Origin: Sequoia sempervirens
Taxonomy: Eukaryota > Streptophyta > Pinopsida > Cupressales > Cupressaceae
DNA length: 64,000 nt
Direction: 5' to 3'
NCBI GenBank assembly: GCA_007258455.2
Contig: VDFB02321306.1
Coordinates: 1 to 64,000, forward strand
Both the position numbers and the translations under genes were made by a program. The notes beneath the pieces are model-generated. The model did not search any database, was not told where the DNA came from, and saw only the letters and a list, made by a program, of their open reading frames with translations. Each line of letters starts with the position of its first letter. Position 1 is the first letter of the stretch. Shown one piece after another: positions 1 to 12,541 of the stretch.

Positions 1-186
1 ATTTTCATCAATGCTGATTGAGGCATTTGGTTTTGCACCGTTGTAGATTTCTTTTAGTTAAATCTTTTATGATTGTTTGTGTTGAAGGAATCTCTGCATT
101 TCTGTCTTCTATTGTTTTTTTGGTTTCAACTTCTAGTTATTCATTATGGTTAGCTCAAGTGACAATGGTGAATTAATCTCTTCCAG

Positions 187-327
187 TCACAATTAGCTGC
201 AGCCAGACAGCAAAACAGTGTTCACACACCCTTTGCACGACATCGAATAAGGATACGGCGAGATCGTGCTGTTGAAGATGCTTTCAATCAATTGAATGGA
301 TTGACAGAACAGGAACTGAGGGGAATG
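187..327 (+). CDS. UPL7: HECT E3 ubiquitin ligase (UPL6/UPL7-like), internal exon 1 of 5 in window
   Basis: This is a 47-codon internal exon of a HECT ubiquitin ligase, which moves ubiquitin from an E2 through a catalytic cysteine to a substrate lysine. It opens after a pyrimidine tract and CAG (acceptor ending at 186) and closes at GT 328-329. The translation begins SQLAAARQQNSVHTPF and contains RIRIRRDRAVEDAFNQL, the lead-in to the HECT domain typical of plant UPL6/UPL7. The exon is phase 0 at both ends and joins the exon at 425 to read LRGM-IRVTFVNEFG. Earlier exons lie outside the window. I favour UPL7 over UPL6 from general resemblance only. Confidence is high for the family and moderate for the symbol. 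Confidence 0.88.
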
Positions 328-424
328 GTCAATATCCAACTTATTTTATGTTGTTCCTAATAATACTACTTCTATTACCATCTTATACAGATAATTTGAT
401 GAGTTTTTTGTTTTCCTGGTTCAG

Positions 425-550
425 ATTCGTGTGACATTTGTGAATGAATTTGGAGTTGAAGAACCTGGTGTTGATGGAGGTGGTATTTTCAAAGATTTCA
501 TGGAGAATATAACAAAAACAGGCTTTGACATACAATATGGACTTTTCAAG
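425..550 (+). CDS. UPL7: HECT E3 ubiquitin ligase (UPL6/UPL7-like), exon 2 of 5
   Basis: The exon has 42 codons, with acceptor TTCAG at 420-424 and donor GTAGTT at 551. It encodes IRVTFVNEFGVEEPGVDGGG followed by IFKDFMENITKTGFDIQYGLFK. This is the highly conserved start of the HECT N-lobe, including the E-P-G-V-D-G-G-G core common to HECT ligases. It ends in phase 0. The next coding segment, beginning ETSDHLLYPNP, is not found until 39243, so this exon is followed by a 38.7 kb intron. No stop or frameshift is present, which suggests the host gene is intact here. Confidence 0.93.
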
Positions 551-1057
551 GTAGTTAATGACCCATCATATAGTTTTAATTGTATCCTGTTTTGTTGTGT
601 ATTTCCAAAAAAAAAAGTATTATGAACCAATCACTGAAGCGATTTCATCGTCCACTTTTAAACTTAATAAAAGAAAATGTATGTGACCATAAGCAATCAA
701 GTTTAGAGGTGTATGGTCATTTGCAAAGATGTTGCTTAGCAAGAGTTTGGGAACTTCTGCATTTGTTGTCATGATATGAAAATCTATAGATGGACTACTT
801 TAGTCTCTACGATCCTTTTTGCCTTTTCTAATATTTAAATGTATGCAACATCAAAATTTCCAATCCAGGTTGCCATATGTGCAGTGGATGTGCAGATCAG
901 GGGTGGGTATGGCAGTTTTTCCAAGTCAAGGATGAGAGAGATAGAGAGAGATGCATGTACATACATATCTACTCATGTATATACAAAAAAAATGTAGATG
1001 CATATCTACTCTAATATATGCAAGGCAGCAAGATGCATATTGCCATATGCATACAGA

Positions 1058-1289
1058 CCAGGTGTTTCCGAAAACTTTTCAAAAGACAGATTAGGTGAAA
1101 TCTCTTCAAAGTAGAATTTTCTTGGCATTTTGAGGCTTGTAAAGAAAAAATTGAGGCGGATCTTAGAATAATTTCCACAAGGGCTTTGAATGGATTTGAA
1201 GCCCAGGTGTTTCCGAAAACTTTTCAAAACACATATTAGATGAAATTTCTTGAAGGAAGAATTTTTTTGACATTTTGAGGCTTGTAAAT
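1058..1289. repeat. Imperfect tandem duplication, period about 145 bp
   Basis: A segment starting CCAGGTGTTTCCGAAAACTT at about 1059 and ending TTTTGAGGCTTGTAAA near 1142 recurs at about 1204-1288 with roughly a dozen substitutions. Both copies lie close to the 5' side of the giant intron. No coding content is supported. Confidence 0.8.
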
Positions 1290-4200
1290 GCTCAGAAGAT
1301 ACTTGCAGCTGTCATAAGTATTTGGAGAAAGAAAATATTTATATCAATGTCCATAAATGACGCAAAGCAGGTCAATAGGACTTGAGTACATTAAGTTTTA
1401 ACAGAAAAGTGCTAGGGTTAGATGGTTAAAACTGTGAGATGGTAAAATGGTAGGTTATGTAGCTGCCTTGTTTGATTAGTAGATGGCCTTTCACAGGTCA
1501 TTTAGCTGTGTAAAAGATGTCTACAGTAATTGGGCTTATAAGGCGGTGATTGTGTCATAATTTTTTCCCTGAAGATGCATACAGAGGAATCATAAACTCT
1601 TTGTGTCTTCATTGCTACTATAAACATCTTGTAATTCCTTCAATTGTTGAGGCCAATGCAAACACCATTTATGGTTTCTGGTGCTATCGAGTATGGGCCA
1701 GTACCTGCTATTATGTAAATGCTGGAGGAAAGGCTGGGTTTGAAACTGTTTGTTTGCATTCTATACATACATGCTGCTCCACTGTGACCTTTTAAAGTCT
1801 GCTTGGAATCACTTTAGCACAAGTATTTCAGCATGAAAATAAATTTGACATTTAGTCTAAGCTAGCAATGAAGCTTAAATGCTCTACACTCATTTTCCAA
1901 AATAAAGGAAATCATTCTAAACTGTAGAAACAACTTTGGAGTTGTTAGTTTACATCTTCTTCTAAGCACATCTTCGCAGTAAATATCAAGCTTGCCTTTG
2001 ATGGTGAATATATTTGAAAGGGCTGATGCTGATGGTGATTGATGGACAATATCACATTCTGAACATCCGTTTGTCCGTCAAATATAGTAACTTAGTAATT
2101 GTTTTGTGGACATGCCCTAATATAGTCATGGAATTTTTTGTTTGCCAAGTCCTAGTATGCGAACTACAGGAGCTGCCATTATGTTTATGCGAATTTTGTC
2201 ATGGCATAAACAGTTACCATTTACTGCACACTTTACAACTCCAACCCATAAACTGACCACGATATACATGAGAAATGTCAGTACATAGATTCCCAAACTT
2301 ACCATCTAACTGCAAAGAGTTTAGTTAACTGTATGAAAGGGGTAATCATACAGGGGGGGGATATTTATAATAATAATCACATACCATTCCTCTAGCAGAT
2401 TGTCAAGCTGCTGCCTTTCTTTGAGAATCCAATTGGTTTAATTGAAAGTGAATGCTTATATGTAGATCTTTGCATAGAATTTGGACAGACAATGAGTAGC
2501 GATCTTTCTGCCTGTTTCAAAGACACCAACAGGTGATGTTGGTCTTTAGAGGAATTTTCAATTTTCCTCAATCTTGGCAGCTTGTTGATAGGCTTGTCCC
2601 AAGGTATCGGAAGGTAGGAAGTTAATTATGGTATGGATGTAGTAGAGAAGCCCATTAATGTACTGAATGAATTTGTGATGCCTTGTTTCACAGACGTGCA
2701 GGATTGCATAGAGCTTATGGAGCTGTTGCATGGTCTTCTATATATTCTTCTCTTTTTTTTCTCAAAAACCAAAACTTCATGTACTCATCATAGTGCATGA
2801 GAGGATAGTATCCTTTCATATGGAAACAATTAACTTAGACCATGTAACAAGAATTATAATTGTATGGAAGCTCTAAGGTCCTACTAATTTAGAGCAATCT
2901 TTGAATTTAGGCCTACTCCCCTATTTTAATGATTAAATTGAAATGCTTTGGAATGAAAAGAAAGATAAACAATCTAAAATAAAAGAGAAGATTTGCTAGA
3001 GTACTTGATCATTGAAGCAATCCTTAACAAAAATAGTATAGGAGAGAGAACTTTTGAGACAAACTTTAAACTAACACAATAAATGACAATGCAAGAAATA
3101 GAAATTAAGCACTTCTTATGGATGGAACATCCACATACAATATTATATTTATTACTAAGTAAAGCCACAAAACACTTTCTTGAATGCTTCAAAAATCTAG
3201 TTACATTCGATTTCAAAGGATAATATAGCATAGAAGAAAGTTGCTAAGACTTGTTGTACCCCTACAAAACTCATCTTTTGGAAGCTTTTCTCTCATGTTT
3301 TTTAGAATCCATGTGTCAAAGTGTGGGATTTGAAAGTTGGTGCCTTGTTTTTATCTACAATGTGTTTGTCACTTGTTTTGTTGTAAGCAAGGGTTGTCAT
3401 TTTCTAGGTTGTTATGCCCAATTGCCAAGTGATGTGTGAAAGTGAGAAATGATAGATTCGATCGAGTGTTTGCAAAAATGACATAACTAGCTTGTTCTCA
3501 GGTGTTTGCAAGTGTCCAAGTGGTAAAAAAGGTCAAAGAGTGCTTAAAGCATAAGGAAACAATATTGAGTGACATAGACCTTGATAAAGCACACCTTGGT
3601 GATAAATGACAAGGTTTCAGTGGTGTGAGAGACTGTAAAACGGTTCCTTGGTGATATAACCATGTCGAAAGTGGCATAGACAACCCATAAGCGGCCTTAG
3701 TAGACTTTGCTATGTTGAAAATGCTAGTAAAGGGTAGAAGGTGTGTTAAGTGTGTCATGGTAAGTTTAGGTGGTCAAGACTAAGTGAAAGTGTGGCTTAG
3801 AGGAATTTAACAAATACTAAGTGGTAAATAAAGAATAGAAGCACATTTAAACCAATTTAACTCAATTTTAAGTGACAAACAACCTCATTAAGCATGCCAT
3901 TTAGCATAGGACCAAAATTAATTGTCAATAATCGTCTAGGAGTGCGCCTTGGGTAAATATCGTAAAGGTTAGGTGAAAGGAATAACCACGCTTTGTTTCG
4001 CCTCCCTGGGACAACTACGCAAAGTGGGTGCAATCTTCAAAGGGTGTGATTATAATTTTCAAGCCTCGAATGAGACCGAAGTTAAGTATCCACAATTACA
4101 AGCTCAAGCTAACTTTACGCATCGAATGAAAATCATCCATCCGAAGAAAGTATGAGCAATATTTCACCATTTAATCTATACGATCAATCTCGCATTCACT

Positions 4201-4563
4201 TAACCGATATTCAAAGCAAATTCTACTTAATTTAATTCTAATTCTAATCTATGGTAGAAGAAGTTATGCAACCTTGCTCACTACTTGACAATAAAAGTGG
4301 TTCAAAGCAAATCATGCATAAGAGCTTTTATTATCAGAAATAGTCTTAATGCAACAATTTCATACACTGTCTCCACACAAATGAAAGTGAGAGATCACCA
4401 ATTTAAATAGAGTTTCCAAGATCATATGAAAGGCCAAGATTAAAATAGCATCAACGGCCAAGATTAATACAACACAACCCTAATTAGGGTTGCCCAAAAT
4501 AACATCAGTTAGCAACCAGTTAACAACCAGTAACAAGCAGTGAAGTGGCAGTTGGAGCTATCT
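1290..4563. other. Intronic sequence without a recognised gene
   Basis: AT-rich sequence with no open frame I can assign. There is a poly-G run near 2350. The stretch 3240-4560 may be the 3' end of the element encoding the unknown protein to its right: on the minus strand it contains a TATTTAAA box near 4410 and an AATAAAAG signal near 4335. I could not define LTR boundaries or a target-site duplication here. Confidence 0.4.
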
Positions 4564-7500
4564 TCAAGGGAAAGCGTCCCTATCTTCTTGGGCAGCATTG
4601 TGCTCGATGAATCTGGACACTATTGCGACGACTTCCTCCATCGTGACTGGCGGCAGCATGCTTATCCTGAATTCAAGTCCATCCAAATCCTCAACACATT
4701 TGGCGAAGGTGCTCTCCCAATCCGCTTCCTGTCTCGCAAAATCATTCCAGATGGCCAAGAGATTCGCCACTTTTGCGAAATCCTGTCTCATAATTGGTCC
4801 AGTAGTAGAGAAGAAAACTTCTTGAACCTTATGCTCCAATCTCTCCAGCTGCATGTTGTTTTCCCTGACAATTTCTTTATCAAACACATCAACAGCTATC
4901 ATATGAATCTGCCCCCAGATTTTTTTTAACTTGCTCCTCAACTCTGAGCCCATCTGCCTTTACCTTTTCCAGAACTTCGCTCCGTATAGTCACTTCCCAA
5001 AACCAATGGTGAAAATCATAAGCTGCTCCTGCAACAATCACCTTTCCTTCGACCAATTCTTCCTTTGAAACGCCCTTCAGTACCTTGAGGCATGGGATGA
5101 GCCTCTCCTGAATGTCTAGGAGGTTGTCCCAAATTTCCGCCATGTTAGCCAATCTGGAAAGGAAAGAAGAAGTCTGTCCATAGGCAAGCATCAATCTCTC
5201 CATGAACGAGGCTGCCTCCGCGCTGTTGCTTGCCATCCATTCCTTGGCCTCCTTGGCCGTGACCATCCCTTCTTCTACATCCTTGGCCATCTCCTGCGAG
5301 GAATTGAGAAGAGGAGGAGCTACTACATCACTCTGATTGAGTGGTTGAGTCAGATGCCGTACATACTCCTTCAGGCGCTCAACCTCCCTTTTGTACTCTT
5401 TCTTTTTCGCCACTTCCTTTTCCAGTCTCGCCTTGATAGTTGAGACGAAATTGTCCAGTTCTTCCACTTCCTGGCCTTTTGTTGTTGGGCCAAGGTCTAT
5501 AGTGGTTATGGCATATTCTTGGGGAGTGATCTCATCTTGTGCTTTATCCACTGTTGGTATTGCGATATGTATGGAACGACTGCCGGCTTCGTCCCTTTGA
5601 ATGGTGGAAAATTTCTTGGCAGGTTTCTTAGTAGCAACCTGTTCCAATCTTGCCAAGAAATCCGCAATATCGTCTTCTTCTTGGACCTCAACTGGTGCCT
5701 GAATTTTCATCCTCTCCATCAGCCAATCCGGAATGGTAGGCTCGATACCATCTTCCTCCTGAATGTTCTCTTCATTTGGAATATCCAAGACTCCTTTGAG
5801 GGCGGAAATCATTCCCTCTTCGAAGTCATCATTTTGGACTTCCACTTCATTATCCGAACCCAGTTTTTTTGTGCCCGTAGGTGATCAGGGCTCATCGTTA
5901 TCCAATTGGATCGGGTCATTGTTCTCTTCCTGAACTGCAGAAGGTCTCATCATTTCGGCAAGGATTCATCTGCGGTAGCTACCAGCTCATCAATATTCCG
6001 AGACGCCGCAGAGCGAGATGACTCCATCTTTTGTCTCTTCTGGACAGGCTCTATGCTTGCAACTACTTCTTTCCTCTTCTCGGCAATCTCAACTAAATCA
6101 TCATGATGGGATGCACCGACATTGGAGGAGTATGACTTTGTCTGGCTCAATAAATCATACGTGAGCGTCACTCTTTTCTGCCTCAACTCCTGGACCTGAT
6201 GGTCGACCCACCACTGAGAGTACTTAATCACTGGTCTCATCAATGTCGCCAAATCTGAATGCTCAGGCTCTGACCACTTCACGGGAGGAAGAGGTCGGCT
6301 CTCCTCGAAACACGGCTGGACATAATTTCCATCGTCCCGCAGCTGATCGGGCACCTGACAAAGTTCGGTTGCCCTCATAAAGTCCAGTGGCATTCTAGAC
6401 CATAATCTTCTCCTGACTTCATACTCATCAGCGACATTCGCCCAGAAGTCCTCCAATTCCACTCTGTGCTTATATCTTCTCCCATCTACGATCCGAATAT
6501 GATGATGCGGGTCAAAATTGGCCCTAGACTTATAGGCTGTGAACGGGTACCACTGGATTTCTAGCGTGGCACTCTCGGCTGCTTGTGCTGATAGACAGGA
6601 CTCTGACATATTCCCAATAAAGATTGGGAATGTAACAGCCGCCTTCTTACTTGGCCTCTGGATGTTCTGGTATTCTTCCAACTGCCTTAGGACTTTAAGC
6701 AAAATCATCCGATTTGTTGGATAGATAGGCAGCTTGTAAGGATTTCCAGTGAATCCTTGGATCCTGATATATGTAAATTTTGGAAACTGGATAAACCAAG
6801 ATCCATACCTATTGATCAAACTTTTCGCTTCATGACTCAGCCTTTGATGCGTTCCTCCTTGAAGTGTTCTTGTGATATACATTAGGAAAGCATCGTGCCT
6901 CTGCCTAAAATGAGATTTCTCCCTTAGCTGTTGTTGTGGGTAGCAATCATAAGGCTTGAGTTCATTTTCTCCATTGCCAACTTTGCCTTTGCAAATCTGT
7001 CTTGAGTATTTATATGTCCTGGCTAGCAAATAGACAATGTATGAGCTCATGTGAAAAGACTTGGTCTTTTCCAAATTGGTCAACTGTTCGTGAAGATTTT
7101 CGCTTATCATTCGAGACCAGTTGAAGATTTTCATGCCGGAAGCGACTTCGTCTATAAAATAATACATCCATGTCTCAAAGTACACGCCTTGTGGATTGCC
7201 AGCTATCCTGTTCAGCATCAAAATGATGCCCCCATAATCTTCTTTAAAATCTGTCTGCCGTGGCTTCTTAGGCATCTTCTTCGTGGATGGTCTAGGCTTC
7301 TCTAGCCATGCCTTATTAACATTTGTGGCGCACAATTCAGACTAGTTGTCATACAATCCCTTGGCTTCCTCCTTGGTTTTGTAGACAGTACGGGAATGTG
7401 CTGGGATGCTGAATGTCTCCTGTATTGCCACTTCGCCAAGGTGAGCCAAAACTCTTCCGTTAGGTGCAACCATTTTTCTTTTCTGAGGATTATAATGGAT

Positions 7501-7770
7501 GGCACATTCTAATATCAACTCGGCACAGTCCATTGCAGGCGGGAATCCAGCTACTTGAAAAATTCCATTCCTCACCATTTGTCTGGCAATTGGTGTCGGA
7601 AGTCCAACATGTCCATATACTCTTTTCTTGAACTCCACGAAGTCTACATGTCCCAGATCAGTGTCTGCAACATTCTTCCATTTTGAATTTATTTTTGACT
7701 CTCGCTGTACCCCCTTACTGGCGAACTTCATTGGCACCTTCTTCGATGATTCTCTTGCCGTGGTCATCAA
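4564..7770 (-). pseudogene. Broken ORF for a large unrecognised protein (about 1,065 residues), probably mobile-element borne
   Basis: One continuous minus-strand coding region is interrupted by four lesions: an in-frame TAG at 7342-7344, a one-base frameshift near 5950, a TGA at 5885-5887 and a frameshift in a run of eight A near 4921-4928. The N-terminal part begins MMTTARESSK. A middle region with many W, Y and F residues (about residues 150-500) is followed by a basic segment (KRQKMESSRS). The C-terminal part is acidic and helical with likely coiled coils (for example KARLEKEVAKKKEYKREVER). No zinc finger, protease, polymerase or transposase motif is visible. The general layout recalls plant retroelement-associated proteins of unknown function, but I do not recognise the family. 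Codon usage looks like a genuine protein, and few lesions over 3.2 kb suggest moderate age. The starts of the two middle segments are not ATG, as expected for a broken frame. Confidence 0.7.
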
Positions 7771-10359
7771 CTTGCAGTAAAAATACTAACATTAATACGG
7801 AGACATTAAAATATAATTTAATCTCGTGCCTTGTGTTCAAATATTTTACTTTCAGCTCATTAAAATATTAAATTTCTGCGAAAAAGCAAGCTGAAAGTAA
7901 ATGAATTTGATTGAAATTTAGCCAGAACTTAGCCAAAATGAAAAGGACAGAAGGAGAAATGATGGATTTATCCAATTGAACTCCAAACCTCAGGAAAGAA
8001 CTTCTGGCTGCAGATCAGATTCAAACTTCGAGAATTTAATCAAAAATCAAGTGACAAAGTGCGTCTGTCTTGCTGAGAAGTTCGAGTTTTAGCAAATAAA
8101 TCCTTCACTTCCTCAGCATAAAATTATTCCTTCCTCAAAAAAAAATCGATCTTGCCTGCAGTAGAATTGATCTTCTTACAATTTCAAGAGATTAATCTTC
8201 TCTTCAGCTGAGTCTGTGAAAAATGAGTTGCTGAAACTCATTATAATGCTGAAGAATTCGATTTGTTTTAGTAACTGCCTCTTTTTCTCTCGATTTCAAT
8301 TTGTTTTCTCTTCTTCAATCAGGCAAGTTTCCATTCTTTTTCGAAAAAACTCCATGGCGAGCTTATCCAGGGAAATCTCTTTGATTTTCCAAAATTCGAT
8401 TTTTGCTAGATGTTTATCTTTGATTTTCGAAATTTCAAAAAAAGCATTAAATGTCCAATTAAATTCGATTTTTCCAAGTTTTAATTCATGGCGAATTTAA
8501 TTTTGCCCATGGATTTTCTCTTTATCTGGCGTAATTTATTTTCTTTCGATACATCTCTGGCGAATTTTATTTTATCCAAGGCATTTTATATTTCTAAGTC
8601 TTGGAAATAAATTATTAAAATATTAAAATATTTAATTTATTTCCAACCCGTTCGTTTTGGACCCATGGCTATTTTAATTTTTCTCTTTTTTTCTTCTTTG
8701 GCTAAATGTTTATTTTCCAAATTTATTTCAATTTTCGTCTAGCTAAGTTGAAATTTTAGCCATCTCGTTAATAAATGTTACGCCAGATCCTCATTTTCTT
8801 CTGCCATGGTGGACTTCAAATTGCGTTGGGCACACTTTCTCATGCCGAAATCAAATTTTCTCTTGCTTGAATGAATTTCTCTAGGCAAAGTATGTGTTTG
8901 GACATTTGTTTTAGGCAAAATTCCATAATACTTAGACAAATTTTCATCCCTTTTAGTCAAGGGCGAACTTTTTTGCCTCTTTATCTTGTACATTTTCCTC
9001 TGTGCACTTAGTCAAATTCACCAATTTTTTCCCTAGGCATTCATACTTAGGCGAATTTTTTAATCTTTCCTCTCCTTCTTATGCTAGGCGGACTTCACAC
9101 TCTCCTTGCCATGGCCTAGGCAGACTTTCTCAAGTTCTTTCCACCTTCCATCAAGGCATGGCGAACTTTCTATCCTCCTTGACATTTTCATACTCGTACT
9201 TAGCCAAAATTCGCATTTTCCTCCTCTAAAGCATTAAAATACGTAGCCAAATTTCAAATTTTTCTTTTGTAGGCATCCAGATTTAGCTAAATTTCGAATT
9301 TTCTCTTTGCTCTAGGTTGGGGCGGACTTTCAAGAAGTCTTGCCATGGTGGGGCAGACTTTATAAATGTCTTTCCATCCTCTCTCAAGTCATGGCGGACT
9401 TTGGAGGTGTCATGCCAAGTCAAGGGCGGACTTTACTTGGGCTTGGACGTCCCTCATTTCTCTCCATTTGATGGCGAATTGTTCCCACTCATACTTCCCT
9501 TCTTTCTAGGGCGCACTTCATAAATGTCTTGCCAATTCTTCCTCAAGGCTTGGGCGGACTTTGGAGGGTCTTTGCCATTTTTTTCCAAGGCATGGCGGAC
9601 TTTGGAAGTGTCTTGCCATCTTTCCTTTATGGCAAGGGCGGACTTCAACAACTTTATGCCATATCCCTCATTTTAATGGCTGATATCTTCAATGGCTTGA
9701 TATTCTCCTCTTGATGGCAAATTTTTCCAGACTTAGGCAAAATTTATCATAAATTTCATGCCTTTGGGTTGATTTTTTGGTGGTTTTTCTCATGATTTTT
9801 GACTGATTTTTCCAGATTTTTGTGATTTTCCCATTGCTCCTTCATGCTTTTTGGTTGATTTTCTCAGATTTATCCATGCTTTTCCTGATTTTTTGCTTTA
9901 TTTTTCGATTTTCACTTTGATTTTTCAATGATTTTTTGATTTTTTTGGGTGATTTTTGCTCTAAAGATGGAAACGTTGACCCGTTGACCAGGGTTGACTT
10001 TCTAAAAATAGAAAAAGCAAAATCCCTAAAAAATAGGGAACCCCGTTTGGTCCAAAAATGCCAAAAATGAAAAAACGAAAAAGCAAAAAAGCAGATTCCC
10101 TAAAAAGTAGGAAGTGTCAGAATTGGCCCAAAGCACAGGCGATCCTCGTGTTTAGGACCTTCTGAGCACTTCTGTGACGTTTACGGATTGATTCAGGGAT
10201 GGATTATCAACTTGGCTCTGATGACTCTCAAAAGACTGACTTGAAACTCTGAAAGAAGTGACCTCATGAAACCGTTGCATGGAGGCAGAACCCTAAAAAC
10301 TAGCAAACTACTGGGGATCCCCATTTGCAATGGGGCGATGTGTTGAAAAGGTCACAACA
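7771..10359 (-). mobile_element. LTR-like leader and right end of the element encoding the unknown protein
   Basis: Read on the minus strand, the right edge begins TGTTGTGACCTTTTCAACAC at 10359. This matches the start of another LTR at 62422 in this window. It is directly followed on the plus strand by GGATG (10360-10364), a possible target duplication inside the neighbouring LTR. The interval has a TATAAAAT box near 8590 (minus strand), long runs of short-word T-rich repeats and the GGCGGACTTT array described separately. No primer binding site or left LTR copy was found, so the internal LTR edge is undefined. Confidence 0.55.
9087..9650. repeat. Array of diverged repeats around GGCGGACTTT
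   Basis: At least eleven copies of GGCGGACTTT or close variants occur at about 9087, 9119, 9163, 9321, 9351, 9392, 9425, 9510, 9552, 9594 and 9637. They are spaced about 30-45 bp where dense. Most are followed by a TTGCCAT box and a pyrimidine-rich stretch ending CAAGGCATGG. The array lies in the LTR-like leader upstream of the unknown ORF, so it may be a U3 regulatory region. Confidence 0.75.
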
Positions 10360-11960
10360 GGATGTAAATTCAGCCTTAACTGCTTCGACTTCCAGAATAC
10401 CTCCCTTGTTACTCCTCAACTCCAGGTCTTGGCCTATATCTACTTCCCCGACAACTTCTTTCATACAAAGATGCTATTACCATTGCTCGTGAGATTCACT
10501 AGGAGGCCCCGAATTGAATTCCCAAGCAGCTCGACCCCTTCACATATAATATAGCATTCAAATACTAACTCTTGTCAATTGTTAGAAATGGTAGGCGACA
10601 GAGATAGATTGAAACGGCAAATTATCTGAAGTTCCAACTCATTAACAAATGATACCAGCGACCCCTTTTTGGTGTTCGGTTCTTTTCTCAATGGCTGCGA
10701 AAGGTCTCTTTTCCACACAATGGCTCATACTTTAAATGTTTGGCAACCAATCAAAAGATATAATAAATTGATCGCTGAATAACTTGACTGCTTTGATATC
10801 CGCGTTACCTCCTTCATTTCCATGATATCTTGGTACTAAATGGCTGCTTAGAAATTGCCCACGGCTTCTATAAAATATGGGAACCCAATTTAGTATGATC
10901 AATACTTAATTATCTTCCCCTACTCAAAGGCTCACAAATTTATTAAAATCAATATCGGTTGCTTATTAGAGGGTGGCCAGAACAAGACTACGATACCCAT
11001 TCCTATGAAGCTTTTACCATGAAAATTGAAATAGCTTTTTCAATAGAATTTCCCGACAGTAGCTTGTAAATAATTCCACCCAGCAATAGAATGACCGATG
11101 CTCAATAATCATGCGGCTTTAATTCATTCAATCAGCTCTCAAAATTAAAGACTTATTCCCTGGTAGCGACTATACAAAGGGACGGCTCGAAATGAGTTTT
11201 TCATAAAAGACTTCCCTAAAGAAATAGCGATTCCTTGAATCAATTTGACTCTTTAGAGTATGCCACGACTTTTATTTAAACCGGTCAAGATATAATATTA
11301 AACCGGTCTCCTTCCCTTTGATGGCGGCTTGAAGAATTAAAGATCTTGCATTCATGCGTTAGAGCTTAATAAGCCACATCACCTCATATAACTCAAACAC
11401 TTTCTCGACTCTTTGCAAAAAGCCGATGATCTGAAAACTTTTTACCCTTATCAATTATTGAAGACTTTGGTTTAATTATTAGAAGCCCGATGCTCAATCA
11501 ATATAAATATATTATGCGAGAGAGCTCCATGACTAGTAGTTGCCTGGTAGGAGGAAATTGCTATTGCCTCTGCTTCACTTATATGATCATTTATTTTCGA
11601 TTCAAATCACAATTCTGAAGCTATTGCTTGTCTTTCATGTTCGATGTAATGCCTCCAAAATAAATCAATAACCATTTCCCCAGTCTAATAGTATGGTGAC
11701 TTTAATATTCGAAAGAGAATGGCAGGGGATGACGTTTAAACTTCCTGTTTGTTCGTTTGAATCAATTAAGATTTCCATGACTCTAGCATCATACCCTTTG
11801 ATGGCACTATATGATAGGCTTAATTCATGCTCATGTGACATTTGGAAACTTCTTCCATGACTCCTCCATACATTGTATCGGTCTGTGATATGATTTAAAT
11901 TGAACTCAACTTCAGTGATAAATTTCTCCACAATATTGCCCCCGAAGGGTAGAAGTAAAG

Positions 11961-12452
11961 TGTTAGTTTTAGGATCAGAAATGCAATAATCAAAAAACTC
12001 AACACATAGAACAATGAACACAATATTTTTACCCTGGGAAAACCCTCCTACTCAAGGGAGAAAAACCCAGCAAAGTATTCTCTTATAAATCAGAAGAATA
12101 AGTGCAGAAATTGCACACAAAATCAGTCCCTAGAAAGGCCGAAACTTATACAATGGATCTGCACTTGTATATAGTGCGATTTCATGAATACACAAAGTAT
12201 TTGACTCTTCTCCTTGATGCTAATCTGCTGCTTGGAAAATAGACCTGCTGCTGAAAGAATTCGAACCTGGAATGATTTGATTTGATGATTAAAATGAGAA
12301 GACTCTATCTTCTTTAAATAGCAAGCTAGGTAACCTCTTTTCTAGGGCTGACCTAGAGAAATACAAAATTTGTTTATAATGTGAAGGCCGACCTGCCTTG
12401 AATTGGTTTTATATTAAGAGAAAATATCTCCCGCCGCTACAAAACACTTAGA
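11961..12452 (-). mobile_element. Copia-type solo LTR (492 bp)
   Basis: The segment is absent from the other LTR copy, which reads straight through AGTAAAGAATATC. It is flanked by TAAAG at 11956-11960 and 12453-12457. Its minus-strand end is CTAACA, and it contains a GGGAAAACCCTCC...GAGGGAGAAAAACCC block that also occurs in the LTRs of the full copia element at 26790-32593. This marks it as a related but shorter LTR. The minus-strand start (TCTAAG) is not canonical, probably through mutation. Confidence 0.75.
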
Positions 12453-12481
12453 TAAAGAATATCAAGCGATTGAGAGGCTTG

Positions 12482-12483
<2 letters not shown>

Positions 12484-12538
<55 letters not shown>
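12484..12538. repeat. (TA)n microsatellite, about 27 units
   Basis: This is an uninterrupted TA dinucleotide run inside the 3' LTR. The corresponding place in the 5' LTR (near 32708) lacks it, so it expanded after the element inserted. Confidence 0.95.

Positions 12539-12541
<3 letters not shown>

Noticed and set aside
14..186. An additional HECT exon before 187
   Set aside because: No frame in 1-186 gave recognisable HECT sequence next to splice sites.
3498..3758. 86-residue minus-strand frame in 3498-3758, and similar short frames through 1-4 kb
   Set aside because: No motif, no codon pattern and overlapping frames in both strands; expected by chance.
9087..9650. CRISPR-like array
   Set aside because: Units are diverged, spacing is irregular, the sequence is in a plant nuclear transposon, and no Cas genes exist.
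12484..12538. TA run as a regulatory or origin element
   Set aside because: It is a simple microsatellite absent from the sister LTR.
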